A stretch of DNA of 64,000 nt from MR-S7 sp000400995 (GTDB taxonomy: Bacteria > Pseudomonadota > Gammaproteobacteria > Burkholderiales > Burkholderiaceae_C). Numbering within the stretch: the first letter of the stretch is position 1; each line of letters opens with the position of its first letter. The stretch is taken from positions 4,154,001 to 4,218,000 of the forward strand of contig NZ_CP152342.1 in NCBI RefSeq assembly GCF_045291395.1, given 5' to 3'. Shown piece after piece: positions 1 to 8,482 of this stretch. A program made the translations under genes and the position numbers. Under the pieces are notes generated by a model. The model ran no database searches. It was not told where the DNA came from and saw only the letters and a list, made by a program, of their open reading frames with translations.

Positions 1-1
1 G

Positions 2-1531
2 CCGCTCACCGGCAGCGCGCGCACCTGGGGCACGCTGGCCCTGTCGGCCGCCACGTTCATGAACGTGCTCGACACGTCCATCGCCAACGTGTCGCTGCCC
101 GCCATCGCGGGCGACCTGGGCGTGAGCCCCACGCAGGGCACCTGGGTCATCACCAGCTTCGCGGTGGCCAACGCCATCGCCGTGCCGCTCACGGGCTGGC
201 TGTCGCAGCGCTTCGGACAGGTGCGGCTGTTCGTGGCCAGCGTCACGCTGTTCGTGATCGCGTCGCTCTTGTGCGGCCTGGCACCGAACATGACGCTGCT
301 GATCGCCTTCCGCGCGCTGCAGGGCTTCGTCGCGGGGCCGATGATCCCGCTGTCGCAGGCGCTGCTGCTCTCCAGCTACCCGCGCGCGCTCGCGGGGCTG
401 GCGATGGCGATGTGGTCCATGACCACGCTGATCGCGCCCGTCACCGGGCCGCTGCTGGGCGGCTGGATCACCGACAACATGGCCTGGCCGTGGATCTTCT
501 ACATCAACGTTCCCGTGGGCATCGCCGCCGTGGTGGTCACCTGGGGCATCTTCCACAAGCGCGAGACGGTGCGCCGTGCCCTGCCCATCGACTGCATCGG
601 CCTGGCGCTGCTGGTGATCTGGGTGGGCGCGATGCAGATCATGCTGGACATCGGCAAGGAGCACGACTGGTTCGAGTCGCCCTGGGTCGTGGCCTGCGCG
701 CTGGTGGCGGCCATCGGCTTCGTGGCCTTCCTGATCTGGGAGCGCGGCGACGACCATCCCGTGGTCGATCTCACGCTGTTCAGGAACCGCAACTTCTGGG
801 CCGGCTCGCTCGCCACCGCCGTGGGCTACGGCCTGTTCTTCGGCAACGTGGTGCTGCTGCCGCTGTGGCTGCAGCAGTACATGGGCTACACCGCCACGCA
901 GGCCGGCGAGGTGATGGCGCCCGTGGGCCTGCTGGCGCTGGTGCTCTCGCCCTGGGTGGGCAAGAACATCGGCAAGAGCGACCCGCGCCGCTTCGCCACC
1001 TTCGCATTCCTGGTGTTCGCGCTGGTGCTGTGGATGCGCTCGAACTTCAACACCCAGGCGGATCTGGCGACCATCATGGTGCCCACCATCGTGCAGGGCA
1101 TCTCCATGGCGTTCTTCTTCATTCCGCTGGTGACGATCACGCTCTCGGAGATTCCGCCAGAGCGCATTCCCGCCGCCTCGGGCCTGTCGAACTTCATGCG
1201 CATCACCGCCGGCGCGGTGGGCACGTCCATCGCCACCACGCTGTGGGAGCGCCGCGCCACGCTGCACCACGCCCAGCTCACCGAAGGGCTCACCCAGGGC
1301 AACGCCGCCTTCACCCAGGCGCTGCAGGGCCTCCAGGCCGGCGGCCTCACGCCCCAGCAGGCACTGGCGCAGGTGGAACGCATGCTGAACCAGCAGGCCT
1401 TCATGCTCGCGGCCAACGACATCTTCTACGTGTCGGCCGTGCTGTTCATGCTGCTGATCCCGCTGGTCTGGCTGGCCCATGCGCCGCGTGCCTCGGCGGG
1501 CAGCGCAGATGCGGCGGCAGGGGCCCATTGA
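2..1531 (+). CDS. DHA2-family MFS drug efflux permease (EmrB/QacA type), 5' truncated
   Basis: Inner-membrane proton antiporter of the 14-helix DHA2 family. These export hydrophobic drugs, usually with an EmrA-type adaptor and an outer-membrane channel. The frame is open from base 2 without a start, so the first codons lie outside the window. An internal ATG at base 59 is not the start, because the family motif (FMNVLDTSIANVSLPAIAGD) begins just before it. The first visible helix carries the LDxTIxNVALP-type signature. Motif A-like GWLSQRFGQVR and motif C-like APVTGPLLGGW follow. The C-terminus is an Ala-rich tail. Substrate cannot be told from sequence. It ends 55 bp from the convergent fumarase gene, with a dispersed repeat between. 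Confidence 0.92.
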   Translation, partial: PLTGSARTWGTLALSAATFMNVLDTSIANVSLPAIAGDLGVSPTQGTWVITSFAVANAIAVPLTGWLSQRFGQVRLFVASVTLFVIASLLCGLAPNMTLLIAFRALQGFVAGPMIPLSQALLLSSYPRALAGLAMAMWSMTTLIAPVTGPLLGGWITDNMAWPWIFYINVPVGIAAVVVTWGIFHKRETVRRALPIDCIGLALLVIWVGAMQIMLDIGKEHDWFESPWVVACALVAAIGFVAFLIWERGDDHPVVDLTLFRNRNFWAGSLATAVGYGLFFGNVVLLPLWLQQYMGYTATQAGEVMAPVGLLALVLSPWVGKNIGKSDPRRFATFAFLVFALVLWMRSNFNTQADLATIMVPTIVQGISMAFFFIPLVTITLSEIPPERIPAASGLSNFMRITAGAVGTSIATTLWERRATLHHAQLTEGLTQGNAAFTQALQGLQAGGLTPQQALAQVERMLNQQAFMLAANDIFYVSAVLFMLLIPLVWLAHAPRASAGSADAAAGAH

Positions 1532-1536
1532 CTCCT

Positions 1537-1594
1537 GAAAAGAGAGCTGCTTGCGCTTGTCCAATAAGCGCTGGAGGCCGTTTTGGCTATGAAA
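1537..1594. repeat. Dispersed palindromic repeat, family R1 (copy a)
   Basis: Intergenic element whose core is an imperfect dyad, GCGCTT and AAGCGC separated by a few bases. Flanks are AGCTGCT on one side and GGAGGCCGTTTTGGCT on the other. It fills the space between the convergent MFS and fumarase genes and includes the fumarase TAG stop at 1587-1589. Other copies lie at 9154, 16016, 27799 and 44849, with longer variants at 35866 and 47163. Confidence 0.75.
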
Positions 1595-3083
1595 CCTGCA
1601 TGAACGCATGGATCGTGCGCCCCCGGCTGTCCACCGCCACGGTGACGGGGAAGTCCACCAGCTCGAACTCGTGGATCGCCTCCATCCCCAGGTCTTCGAA
1701 GGCCAGCACGCGCGCGGCGCGGATGGCCCGGGACAGCAGGTAGGCCGCGCCGCCCGTGGCGCTCAGGTAGGCGCCGCCGTGGCGGGCGATGGCCGCGATG
1801 GCGTCCGGGCCGCGCTCGGCCTTGCCGATCATGGCCAGCAGCCCCGCCTGCGCCATCAAGGGCTCGACGAAGCGGTCCATGCGCGTGGCCGTGGTCGGCC
1901 CCGCGGGGCCCACGGCCTCGTCGCCCACGGCATCGACCGGGCCCACGTAGTAGACGACGCGCCCACGCAAGTCCACCGGCAGCGGCTCGCCACGCGCGAG
2001 CAGATCCACCAGGCGCTTGTGCGCGGCGTCGCGCGCGGTGAGCACGCGGCCTGACAGCAGCAGCGTCTGGCCGATGCGCCACTGGCGTACCGCATCGGCG
2101 CCGAGGCGGTCGAGATCCACGCGCACGGCACCGGGCATGTCGAAGCGGTCGGCGATGCCGTCCCACAGGTCGGACGAAGGCTCCTCAATCCGTGCCGGCC
2201 CGCTGCCATCGAGCGTGAAGCGCACGTACCGCGCGGCGGCGCAGTTGGGCACCAGCGCCACGGGAATCGTGGCCGCATGGCAGGGCGCCGTGCGCAGCTT
2301 CACGTCCAGCACGGCGCTGGTGCCGCCCAGGCCCTGCGCGCCGATGCCCAGCGCATTCGCGCGCTCGCAGACCTGCAGCCGCAGCGCTTCTTCGGCGTTC
2401 CGGGCGCCGCGCGCCTGCAGCAGGTCCATGTCGATGGGGTCGAACAGCGAGAGCTTGGCCAGCAGCATCGCCTGCTCGGGCGTGCCGCCGATGCCGATAC
2501 CCAGCGTGCCGGGCGGGCACCAGCCGGCGCCCATGCCGGGCAGCTGCGCGATGACCCAGTCGGCCACGCTGTCGCTGGGCTCCAGCGTGGCGAAGCGCGC
2601 CTTCACGTCGCCGCCGCCGCCCTTGGCGACGACCAGCACCTCCAGCGCATCGCCCTCCACGATCTCGCAGTGCACGACGGCGGGCGTGTTGTCCCGCGTG
2701 TTGAGCCGCCGGCCCAGCGGGTCGGAGACCATGGTGGCGCGCAGCGGGTTGACCGGGTCGCGGTAGGCGCGGCGCACGCCCTCGTCGGCCATGGCCTGCA
2801 GGCTCCAGGGCGACGCGCCATCGCGGCGGAAGAACCGCACGCCGCAGCCCACGCGCAGGAACACCTGGCCCACGCCGGTGTCCTGGCACACGGGCCGCCG
2901 CCCCAGGGCCGAAAGGCGGCTGTTCACGAGCAACTGCTCGATGGCCGCGCGCGCCGGCGCGTGGGTCTCGGCGGCCAGCGCCCGGCGCAGCGCGCGCACG
3001 AAGTCGGGCGGGTGGTGGTGGCTTACGAACTGGAAGGCCCGGGCCAGGCTGTCCGCCAGGTCTTCCTGGGCGATGCGTGTCAT
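1587..3083 (-). CDS. Class I (Fe-S) fumarate hydratase / tartrate dehydratase-type, fused alpha and beta domains
   Basis: About 498 aa. Cytosolic 4Fe-4S hydro-lyase interconverting fumarate and malate; the related tartrate dehydratases use the same fold. The alpha domain carries the cluster-ligand motif PVCQDTGVGQVF, the IGIGGTPEQAMLLAK segment, GIGAQGLGG and a later Cys in VPNCAAARY. The beta domain carries GPTTATRMD and the GKAERG/GGAYLSATGGAA segment. The ATG at 3083 follows the TctC-family gene by 5 bp, so the two are cotranscribed with the upstream lyase. A frame-open extension toward 3998 is only the shadow of that gene. Which of fumarate or tartrate is used cannot be decided here. The fumarase/aspartase-superfamily lyase in the same operon makes fumarate removal a sensible role. 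Confidence 0.88.
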   Translation of the reverse strand: MTRIAQEDLADSLARAFQFVSHHHPPDFVRALRRALAAETHAPARAAIEQLLVNSRLSALGRRPVCQDTGVGQVFLRVGCGVRFFRRDGASPWSLQAMADEGVRRAYRDPVNPLRATMVSDPLGRRLNTRDNTPAVVHCEIVEGDALEVLVVAKGGGGDVKARFATLEPSDSVADWVIAQLPGMGAGWCPPGTLGIGIGGTPEQAMLLAKLSLFDPIDMDLLQARGARNAEEALRLQVCERANALGIGAQGLGGTSAVLDVKLRTAPCHAATIPVALVPNCAAARYVRFTLDGSGPARIEEPSSDLWDGIADRFDMPGAVRVDLDRLGADAVRQWRIGQTLLLSGRVLTARDAAHKRLVDLLARGEPLPVDLRGRVVYYVGPVDAVGDEAVGPAGPTTATRMDRFVEPLMAQAGLLAMIGKAERGPDAIAAIARHGGAYLSATGGAAYLLSRAIRAARVLAFEDLGMEAIHEFELVDFPVTVAVDSRGRTIHAFMQVS

Positions 3084-3088
3084 GGCGG

Positions 3089-4066
3089 TCAGTCGAGCTG
3101 GATCTTGGCGTCCGCCACTACCTTGCGCCAGCGCTCGACTTCCGCGGCCGTGTGCCTGGCCAGCGCGTCGGGGGCGTACTGCGCCTCGGGCAGGAGGTGG
3201 ATGCCCTGGGCGGCCATGCGCTCGGTCCAGGCCTTGTCGGCCAGGGCCTTCAGGTAGGCCTGGTGCATTTTCTGCACGATGTCCTTGGCCGTGCCCTTGG
3301 GGGCGTACAGGCCGTACCAGGTGGCGGCCTCGAAGCCCGGAAGGGTCTTGTCCGCCAGCGGGGGCACGCCGGGGTATTGCTGCGGCATGGCGGTGAGCGA
3401 GGTCAGCGCGATGGCGTTGAGGCGCCCGCCCTGCACCTGGGGCAGCGCGGTGTTGCTCTGGTCGAACATGGCATCGACCTGGCCGCCGATCAGGTCGTTG
3501 ATGGCGGGCGCGGCGCCCTTGTAGGCCACCTGCGTGACGTCGATGCCGGCCCGGGCGGCGAACAGCGCGGCGATCAGGTGCGAGGTGGAGCCCACGCCGG
3601 CGTTGCTGAAGTTGATCTTGCCCGGCTGCGCCTTGGCCGCGGCCACCAGGTCGCCGGCGTTCTTGTAGGGGGAGTTCTTGCCCACCAGCATCACCAGCGG
3701 CGTGTCGGGGAAGCGGAACACGGCCTCGAAGTCCTTGACCGGGTCGTAGCTCAGTTTCTTGTAGAGTGCCGGGCCCGCGCCCATGTAACCCATGTGCCCC
3801 ACCAGGAAGGTGTAGCCGTCCGCGGGCGCCTTGGCGGCCTTGGCCGCGCCGATGGTGCCGCCCGCGCCGGGGGTGTTCTCGATGATGACGGGCTGACCCA
3901 GCTGCCGGCTGACCTTGTCCGCGATGTCGCGCGCCATGGCGTCCGTGGGGCCGCCGGCGGCGAAGGGCACGATCCAGGTCACGTTCTTGGTGGGCCACGC
4001 CTGGGCGTGGGTGAGCGGGGATGCGGCGAGCAGTGCGATGGCGCCAAGGGTTTTGAGGAATTTCAT
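3089..4066 (-). CDS. Tripartite tricarboxylate transporter (Bug/TctC) periplasmic receptor
   Basis: About 325 aa. It has a clear Sec signal peptide (MKFLKTLGAIALLAASPLTHAQA). Bug-family hallmarks follow: WPTKNVTWIVPFAAGGPTDAMARDIAD near the mature N-terminus, then NTPGAGGTIGAAKAAKAPADGYT. A strong Shine-Dalgarno (AGGAGA) precedes the ATG at 4066. Such receptors bind carboxylates or amides in the periplasm. No TctA/TctB membrane genes are adjacent, so it is an orphan receptor that probably borrows a permease from elsewhere. Operon position between the lyase and fumarase suggests that it captures the lyase substrate. Confidence 0.9.
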   Translation of the reverse strand: MKFLKTLGAIALLAASPLTHAQAWPTKNVTWIVPFAAGGPTDAMARDIADKVSRQLGQPVIIENTPGAGGTIGAAKAAKAPADGYTFLVGHMGYMGAGPALYKKLSYDPVKDFEAVFRFPDTPLVMLVGKNSPYKNAGDLVAAAKAQPGKINFSNAGVGSTSHLIAALFAARAGIDVTQVAYKGAAPAINDLIGGQVDAMFDQSNTALPQVQGGRLNAIALTSLTAMPQQYPGVPPLADKTLPGFEAATWYGLYAPKGTAKDIVQKMHQAYLKALADKAWTERMAAQGIHLLPEAQYAPDALARHTAAEVERWRKVVADAKIQLD

Positions 4067-4091
4067 GCGTGTCTCCTGGGTGGTTGGGGGA

Positions 4092-5459
4092 TCAATGGGT
4101 CTTGGCCGATGTCTCGATCGCGCGATCCACCATCACCGTGGCCAGGCCCAGGTAGTTCGCGGGATCGGTCAGACGGTCGATGGCGGCGCGGTCGAAGTGC
4201 GCGGTGACGGCGGGCAGGGCCGCCAGGGCCTCGGCCAGGGTGCCGCCGTGCTCGTTGACGGTGCGGCAGGCGTCGTAGACCACGTCGTGCGCCTGCTGGC
4301 GCCCCATGGCGGAGGCCAGGCCCATCATCACGGCCTCGGCCACGATCAAGCCGCGGCTGATTCCCAGGTTGCGGCGCATCTGGTCGGTGTCCACGATCAG
4401 CCCGCCCAGGGCGAACTTGGCCTGGTGCAGCGCCCCGGCGGCGAGGATGAAGCTCTCGGGGATGGCGACCCATTCGGCATGCCACGGGCCGGTGGCGCGC
4501 TCGAAGTCCTGCACCATGGCATCCACCATCAGGCCGGCGTGCTGGCGCACGGCCTTGGCGGCGGCCAGCATCAGCTCGCTGGAGATGGGGTTGCGCTTCT
4601 GCGGCATGGTGCTGCTGGCGCCCCGGCCCTTGACGAAGGGCTCGTAGACCTCGGCGAACTCGGTCGAGGCCATGATCATGATGTCCAGCGCGATCTTGCC
4701 GAGCGAGCCCGTCACCAGCGCCAGCAGGTTCACCGCCTCGGCGAAGCCGTCGCGCGCCACGTGCCAGGTGGTGGCCGGCACGGCCAGGCCCAGCTCCTCG
4801 GCCAGCGCCTGCTGCACCTCCAGCCCCTTGTCGCCCAGCGATGCCAGCGTGCCCGCCGCGCCCGCGAATTCCACGCACAGCACGCGCTCGCGCAGCTGGG
4901 CCAGGCGCTGCTGGTGGCGATCGAACATGGCCAGCCAGATCGCCACCTTGTAGCCGAAGGTCACGGGCAGCGCCTGCTGCAGGTGGGTGCGGCCGGCCAT
5001 GGGCGTGTCGCGGTGCTTCTTCGCCAGGCCGGCCAGGATGGCGCGCAGCGCGCGGATGTCGGCCTCCACGATGTCCAGCGCATCGCGCACCTGCAGCACG
5101 TTGGCCGTGTCCATGATGTCCTGCGTGGTGGCGCCCCAGTGCACGTAGCGGCCCGCGTCGCCGCACATGGCCACCAGCTGGTGCACCAGCGGCAGGATGG
5201 GGTAGCCGACAATGTCGGTTTCGTGGCGCATGTGGTCGAAGTCGATGCGCTCCAGGCGCGACTCGCGGGCGATGGCCTCGGCCGCCTCGGCGGGGATCAC
5301 GCCGCAGCGCGCCTCGGCGCGCGCCAGGGCCACTTCCACCTCGATGTAGCGGGAGATCAGGCGGTGGTCGGAGAACACCTCGCGCATGGCGGACGTGCCG
5401 AAGGCGTCGCGGAACAGGATGGAATCGATGACGGTGCTGGAGATGGGGCTGAAGGACAT
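4092..5459 (-). CDS. Fumarase/aspartase-superfamily lyase (PcaB/adenylosuccinate-lyase-like)
   Basis: About 455 aa, close to the length of 3-carboxy-cis,cis-muconate cycloisomerase (PcaB) and PurB-like lyases. The superfamily signature GASSTMPQKRNPISSE lies around residue 275. The conserved HWGATTQDIMDT stretch near residue 100 and the GRTHLQQALPVTFG block near 150 are also present. I took the ATG at 5459; the frame stays open to 5543 but that would run through the operator. Members cleave C-N or C-O bonds, usually releasing fumarate, or cyclise muconates. First gene of an operon with a Bug receptor and a class I fumarase. The substrate is unknown. A succinyl-conjugate lyase releasing fumarate is my inference. 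Confidence 0.85.
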   Translation of the reverse strand: MSFSPISSTVIDSILFRDAFGTSAMREVFSDHRLISRYIEVEVALARAEARCGVIPAEAAEAIARESRLERIDFDHMRHETDIVGYPILPLVHQLVAMCGDAGRYVHWGATTQDIMDTANVLQVRDALDIVEADIRALRAILAGLAKKHRDTPMAGRTHLQQALPVTFGYKVAIWLAMFDRHQQRLAQLRERVLCVEFAGAAGTLASLGDKGLEVQQALAEELGLAVPATTWHVARDGFAEAVNLLALVTGSLGKIALDIMIMASTEFAEVYEPFVKGRGASSTMPQKRNPISSELMLAAAKAVRQHAGLMVDAMVQDFERATGPWHAEWVAIPESFILAAGALHQAKFALGGLIVDTDQMRRNLGISRGLIVAEAVMMGLASAMGRQQAHDVVYDACRTVNEHGGTLAEALAALPAVTAHFDRAAIDRLTDPANYLGLATVMVDRAIETSAKTH

Positions 5460-5488
5460 GGGAGCGGCTTGGAGTGAGTGGACATACA

Positions 5489-5539
5489 TCGAACATATAG
5501 ATATGTTCGAACAAATCAACTGTAGATATGTTCGAACAA
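5489..5539. promoter_or_regulatory. Probable GntR operator between lyase operon and regulator gene
   Basis: AT-rich island in a GC-rich background. A perfect inverted repeat with 10-bp arms (TCGAACATAT at 5489-5498, ATATGTTCGA at 5501-5510) has a 2-bp centre. The 16-bp sequence AGATATGTTCGAACAA occurs at 5499-5514 and again as a direct copy at 5524-5539, 25 bp apart. The block separates the divergent lyase operon and GntR gene, which is where an autoregulated GntR repressor should bind. Confidence 0.75.
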
Positions 5540-5578
5540 TCAAGAATCAGGAATAACCCTGAGCCGTTGCCGCACGCC

Positions 5579-6313
5579 ATGAACAAGACCACCTACGCCG
5601 ACCTGGCCCGCGACCTGGCCGAGGCCATCACGGCCGGCACCTATCCCGTGGGTTCTCTGCTGCCCACCGAATTCGAGCTGTGCGAGACGCACGGCCTGAG
5701 CCGCTATGCGGTGCGCAAGGCGCTGGACGAGCTGCAGGAACTGGGGCTGATCTCCCGGCGCAAGAACGTGGGCACGCGCGTGGAGGCCACGCGGCCGGCG
5801 GCGGGGTTCACGCAGTCCATCGCCACGGTGGACGAACTGGCCCAGTTCGGCGCCCGGCACGTGCGCGTCGTCCGCGGCTCCGAACGGCTGGTGGCCGACC
5901 TGGCGCTGGCCCGGGAGCTGGACTGCCCCGGCGGCACGCGCTGGCTGCACATCTCCAGTCTGCGCATGGAAGACGCCACGCCTACGGCCCGCCCCATCTG
6001 CTGGACCGACGTGTACGTGGACGCAGCATTCGGCGACATCGACGCGCTGGTGCGCGAGTCGCCCGAAACCCTGATCAGCTCCCTGATCGAGGCGCGCTAC
6101 GGGCGCGCCATCACGCGCATCCGCCAGGAAGTGGATGCCATCCTCATGCCCCCCGGGCTGGCCGGCGAGCTGCAGGCGGAAGCGGGCTCGCCCGCGCTGC
6201 GCATCACGCGGCGCTATTACGACGCGGCGGGGGAGCTGCTGGAGATTTCACGCTCCACCCACCCCGCCAGCCGCTTCACCTTCTCGATGGAGATGAGCCG
6301 CAGCCGGGAATAG
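5579..6313 (+). CDS. GntR-family transcriptional regulator (HutC subfamily, UTRA effector domain)
   Basis: About 244 aa. The N-terminal winged helix-turn-helix (residues about 5-70) includes the GntR pattern YPVGSLLPTEFELCETHGLSRYAVRKALDEL. The C-terminal UTRA ligand-binding domain follows, ending with the usual beta-rich GELLEISRSTHPASRFTFSMEM. The ATG at 5579 is preferred over the upstream in-frame start at 5528, because the latter would place the operator repeat inside the coding region. It is divergent from the lyase/TctC/fumarase operon and very probably represses it until a dicarboxylate-like or conjugate inducer binds UTRA. Inducer identity is unknown. Confidence 0.92.
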   Translation: MNKTTYADLARDLAEAITAGTYPVGSLLPTEFELCETHGLSRYAVRKALDELQELGLISRRKNVGTRVEATRPAAGFTQSIATVDELAQFGARHVRVVRGSERLVADLALARELDCPGGTRWLHISSLRMEDATPTARPICWTDVYVDAAFGDIDALVRESPETLISSLIEARYGRAITRIRQEVDAILMPPGLAGELQAEAGSPALRITRRYYDAAGELLEISRSTHPASRFTFSMEMSRSRE

Positions 6314-6357
6314 GTGGCGGCGCCGCCGCGCTGGCGGCGCCGGTGCGGCCTGGAGCG

Positions 6358-7047
6358 TCAGGCCAGGTGCTGGTCCAGGAAGGCCAGCGTGCGGTCGCGC
6401 GCCGCCATGGCGGCGGCCTCGTCGTAGCTGCCGCGGTGGTCGCAGTTGAAACCGTGGTCCGCGGCGTACAGGTGCACCTGCACTTCGGGATGGGCGCGCG
6501 CGAAGGCCTGCACGCCGTCCACGGGGATGAAGTGGTCGCGCTCGCCGAAGTGCGCCAGCACCGGCACGCGCGGCTGGCGGGCGGCCTCATCGGCCGTGGT
6601 CATGCCGCCGCCGTAGTAGGGCACGGCGGCCGACAGGCCCTCCAGCAGGCAGGCCGCGCGCCACGCGAGCAGGCCGCCCCAGCAAAAGCCCACCACGCCC
6701 ACCTTGCGGCCGCTGGCCTGGGCGGAGTGGTCGATGGCGGCCTGGATGTCGGCCAGCACGCCCGGCGCGGGCAGGGCCTCCACGGCGGCCTTGAGTTCGC
6801 GGCCCGTGCGCATGTCCTCGTCGCCATAGCCCAGGTCCACGTCCGGGCGCACGCGCGCGAACGTGGCGGGCGCCACCGCGAGGTAGCCGCGCGCGGCCAG
6901 GCGGTCGGCCACCGCGCGGATGTGGGCGTTGACGCCGAAGATTTCCTGCAGCACCACCACCGCGCCGCGCGGCGCGGCATCGGGGCGCGCCTCCCAGGCC
7001 GGCAGCGTGAAACCGTCGGCCGAGGTGAGGTGGATCCATTGGCCCAT
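6358..7047 (-). CDS. Dienelactone hydrolase family protein
   Basis: About 229 aa, typical DLH length, cytosolic alpha/beta hydrolase. The triad is visible: nucleophilic Cys in VGFCWGG (about residue 120), Asp in GERDHFIPVDG (about 175) and His in AADHGFNCD (about 205). The N-terminal VVVLQEIFGVNAHIRAVADRLA block is characteristic. Classical members open dienelactones in chlorocatechol degradation, but most chromosomal copies have broader or unknown ester and lactone substrates. Starts at the ATG at 7047, preceded by AGGAGCTGCC. It is divergent from the SDR gene with a 51-bp shared intergenic region, and convergent with the GntR gene. Confidence 0.9.
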   Translation of the reverse strand: MGQWIHLTSADGFTLPAWEARPDAAPRGAVVVLQEIFGVNAHIRAVADRLAARGYLAVAPATFARVRPDVDLGYGDEDMRTGRELKAAVEALPAPGVLADIQAAIDHSAQASGRKVGVVGFCWGGLLAWRAACLLEGLSAAVPYYGGGMTTADEAARQPRVPVLAHFGERDHFIPVDGVQAFARAHPEVQVHLYAADHGFNCDHRGSYDEAAAMAARDRTLAFLDQHLA

Positions 7048-7098
7048 GGCAGCTCCTTTCCTGTTCAAATGCGCGATTCTTGCAGGAGTCATCCGATC

Positions 7099-7845
7099 AT
7101 GGACAAGATCGTTCTCGTCACCGGAGGCAGCCGGGGCATCGGCGCCGCCACCGCCTTGCTGGCCGCGCGCCACGGCTGGGCCGTGGCCGTGAACTACGCA
7201 CACAACGCCCATGCCGCCGACGGCGTGGTGCGCCGCATCGCGGACGCGGGCGGCCGCGCCATCGCGGTGCAGGCCGATGTGGCCGAGGAATCGCAGGTGC
7301 TGGCGATGTTCGAGGCCGTGGACCGGCAGCTCGGCCGCCTCACCGCGCTGGTGAACAACGCAGGCGTGGTGGACCGCCCCGCCCGCGTGGACGAGATGAG
7401 CGCCGAGCGCCTGCGCCGCATGTTCGACATCAACGTGCTGGGCAGCTTCTACTGCGCGCGCGAGGCGGTGCAGCGCATGAGCACGAAACACGGCGGCGCG
7501 GGCGGCAGCATCGTCAACCTCTCCAGCGCCGCCGCGCGGCTGGGCGCGGCGCACCAGTACGTGGACTACGCGGCCGCCAAGGGCGCGGTGGACGTGCTCA
7601 CGCTGGGCCTGGCGCGCGAGGTGGCGGCCGAGGGCATCCGCGTGAACGCGGTGCGCCCCGGCCTGATCGAGACCGAGATCCACGCCAGCGGCGGCCTGCC
7701 CGACCGCGTGCGCGACCTGGCGCACCAGGTGCCCATGGGCCGCGGCGGCACGGCCGAGGAGGTGGCCGAGGCGATCGTGTGGCTGATGTCGGACGCCTCG
7801 CCCTACACCACGGCCAGCTTCATGGAAGTCTCCGGAGGCCGCTGA
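7099..7845 (+). CDS. SDR family oxidoreductase
   Basis: About 248 aa classical short-chain dehydrogenase/reductase. The TGGSRGIG cofactor-binding motif is at residues about 8-15, NNAG near residue 86, and the catalytic Ser (LSSAAAR) with YAAAK (YxxxK) near 155-160. NYAHNAHAAD after the second strand, where an Asp would favour NAD, leans toward NADP, though this is not decisive. Substrate is not predictable. The stop overlaps the start of the following marC gene in a TGATG arrangement, so the two are translationally coupled and probably continue into creBC. Confidence 0.9.
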   Translation: MDKIVLVTGGSRGIGAATALLAARHGWAVAVNYAHNAHAADGVVRRIADAGGRAIAVQADVAEESQVLAMFEAVDRQLGRLTALVNNAGVVDRPARVDEMSAERLRRMFDINVLGSFYCAREAVQRMSTKHGGAGGSIVNLSSAAARLGAAHQYVDYAAAKGAVDVLTLGLAREVAAEGIRVNAVRPGLIETEIHASGGLPDRVRDLAHQVPMGRGGTAEEVAEAIVWLMSDASPYTTASFMEVSGGR

Positions 7846-8480
7846 TGGAGTCCATCAAGCCGCTGATCGCGCTGCTCGCCATCGTCAACCCGCTGGCCAT
7901 CGTGCCCTTCTTCATCCACTACACGCAGGGCTTCACCGCCGCGCAGCGCCGCCGCACCATCGAGGTGGCGGCCTTCAGCGCGTTCTGCGTGATCGCGGCC
8001 TGCGCGCTGCTGGGCCTGCAGATCCTGGCGTTCTTCAACATCTCGCTGCAGAGCTTCCAGGTGGGCGGCGGCATGCTGCTGCTCATCAGCGCGATGAACA
8101 TGCTCAACGCCCAGCCCGCCGAGGCCAAGCCCCACACCCACGAGCTGGAACAGGGCGCCGAAAAGGCCGCCGCGGGCGACAGCATCGCCGTGGTGCCGCT
8201 CACCATCCCGCTGCTCACCGGGCCGGCGAGCATGTCCACCGTGGTGATCTACGCCGACCGCGCGCAGAACTTCTGGCAGCACGCGGCCCTGGTGGGCTAC
8301 GGCGTGGTCATCGCGGCGGCCACGGCGCTGTGCTTCTCGCTGGCGGACCCCATCGCGCGCGTGCTCGGCAAGACCGGCATCAGCGTGATGACGCGGCTCA
8401 TGGGCCTGATCCTGGCCGCGCTGGCGGTGGAGGTGATGGCCGACGGGCTGACCAAGCTGTTCCCGGCGCTGGCAGGGTAG
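7845..8480 (+). CDS. MarC family integral membrane protein
   Basis: About 211 aa polytopic inner-membrane protein (UPF0056/MarC family) with six predicted hydrophobic segments. Family features are the N-terminal LLAIVNPLAIVPFFIHYTQG and the second-half VVPLTIPLLTGPASMSTVVI block. The biochemical role of MarC proteins is not established; involvement in multidrug resistance was once proposed and not upheld. Its ATG overlaps the SDR stop by one base, and it ends two bases before the creB start. This implies one transcript through marC, creB and creC. Confidence 0.9.
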   Translation: MESIKPLIALLAIVNPLAIVPFFIHYTQGFTAAQRRRTIEVAAFSAFCVIAACALLGLQILAFFNISLQSFQVGGGMLLLISAMNMLNAQPAEAKPHTHELEQGAEKAAAGDSIAVVPLTIPLLTGPASMSTVVIYADRAQNFWQHAALVGYGVVIAAATALCFSLADPIARVLGKTGISVMTRLMGLILAALAVEVMADGLTKLFPALAG

Positions 8481-8482
8481 CC

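Noticed and set aside
271..1743. Long plus-strand frame overlapping the MFS permease in another phase
   Set aside because: Arg/His/Gly-rich translation without hydrophobic helices. The MFS frame is unambiguous.
1587..3998. An 803-codon frame that seems to fuse fumarase to an N-terminal extension
   Set aside because: The first 305 codons are the out-of-frame shadow of the TctC-family gene. The fumarase family start is at 3083.
5460..5543. N-terminal extension of the lyase (28 residues) up to 5543
   Set aside because: It would run through the palindromic operator and has Cys/Ile-rich sequence unlike the family. The ATG at 5459 fits better.
5528..5578. Upstream start for the GntR/UTRA gene
   Set aside because: The extra 17 codons overlap the direct-repeat operator. 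The second ATG gives the usual N-terminal length.
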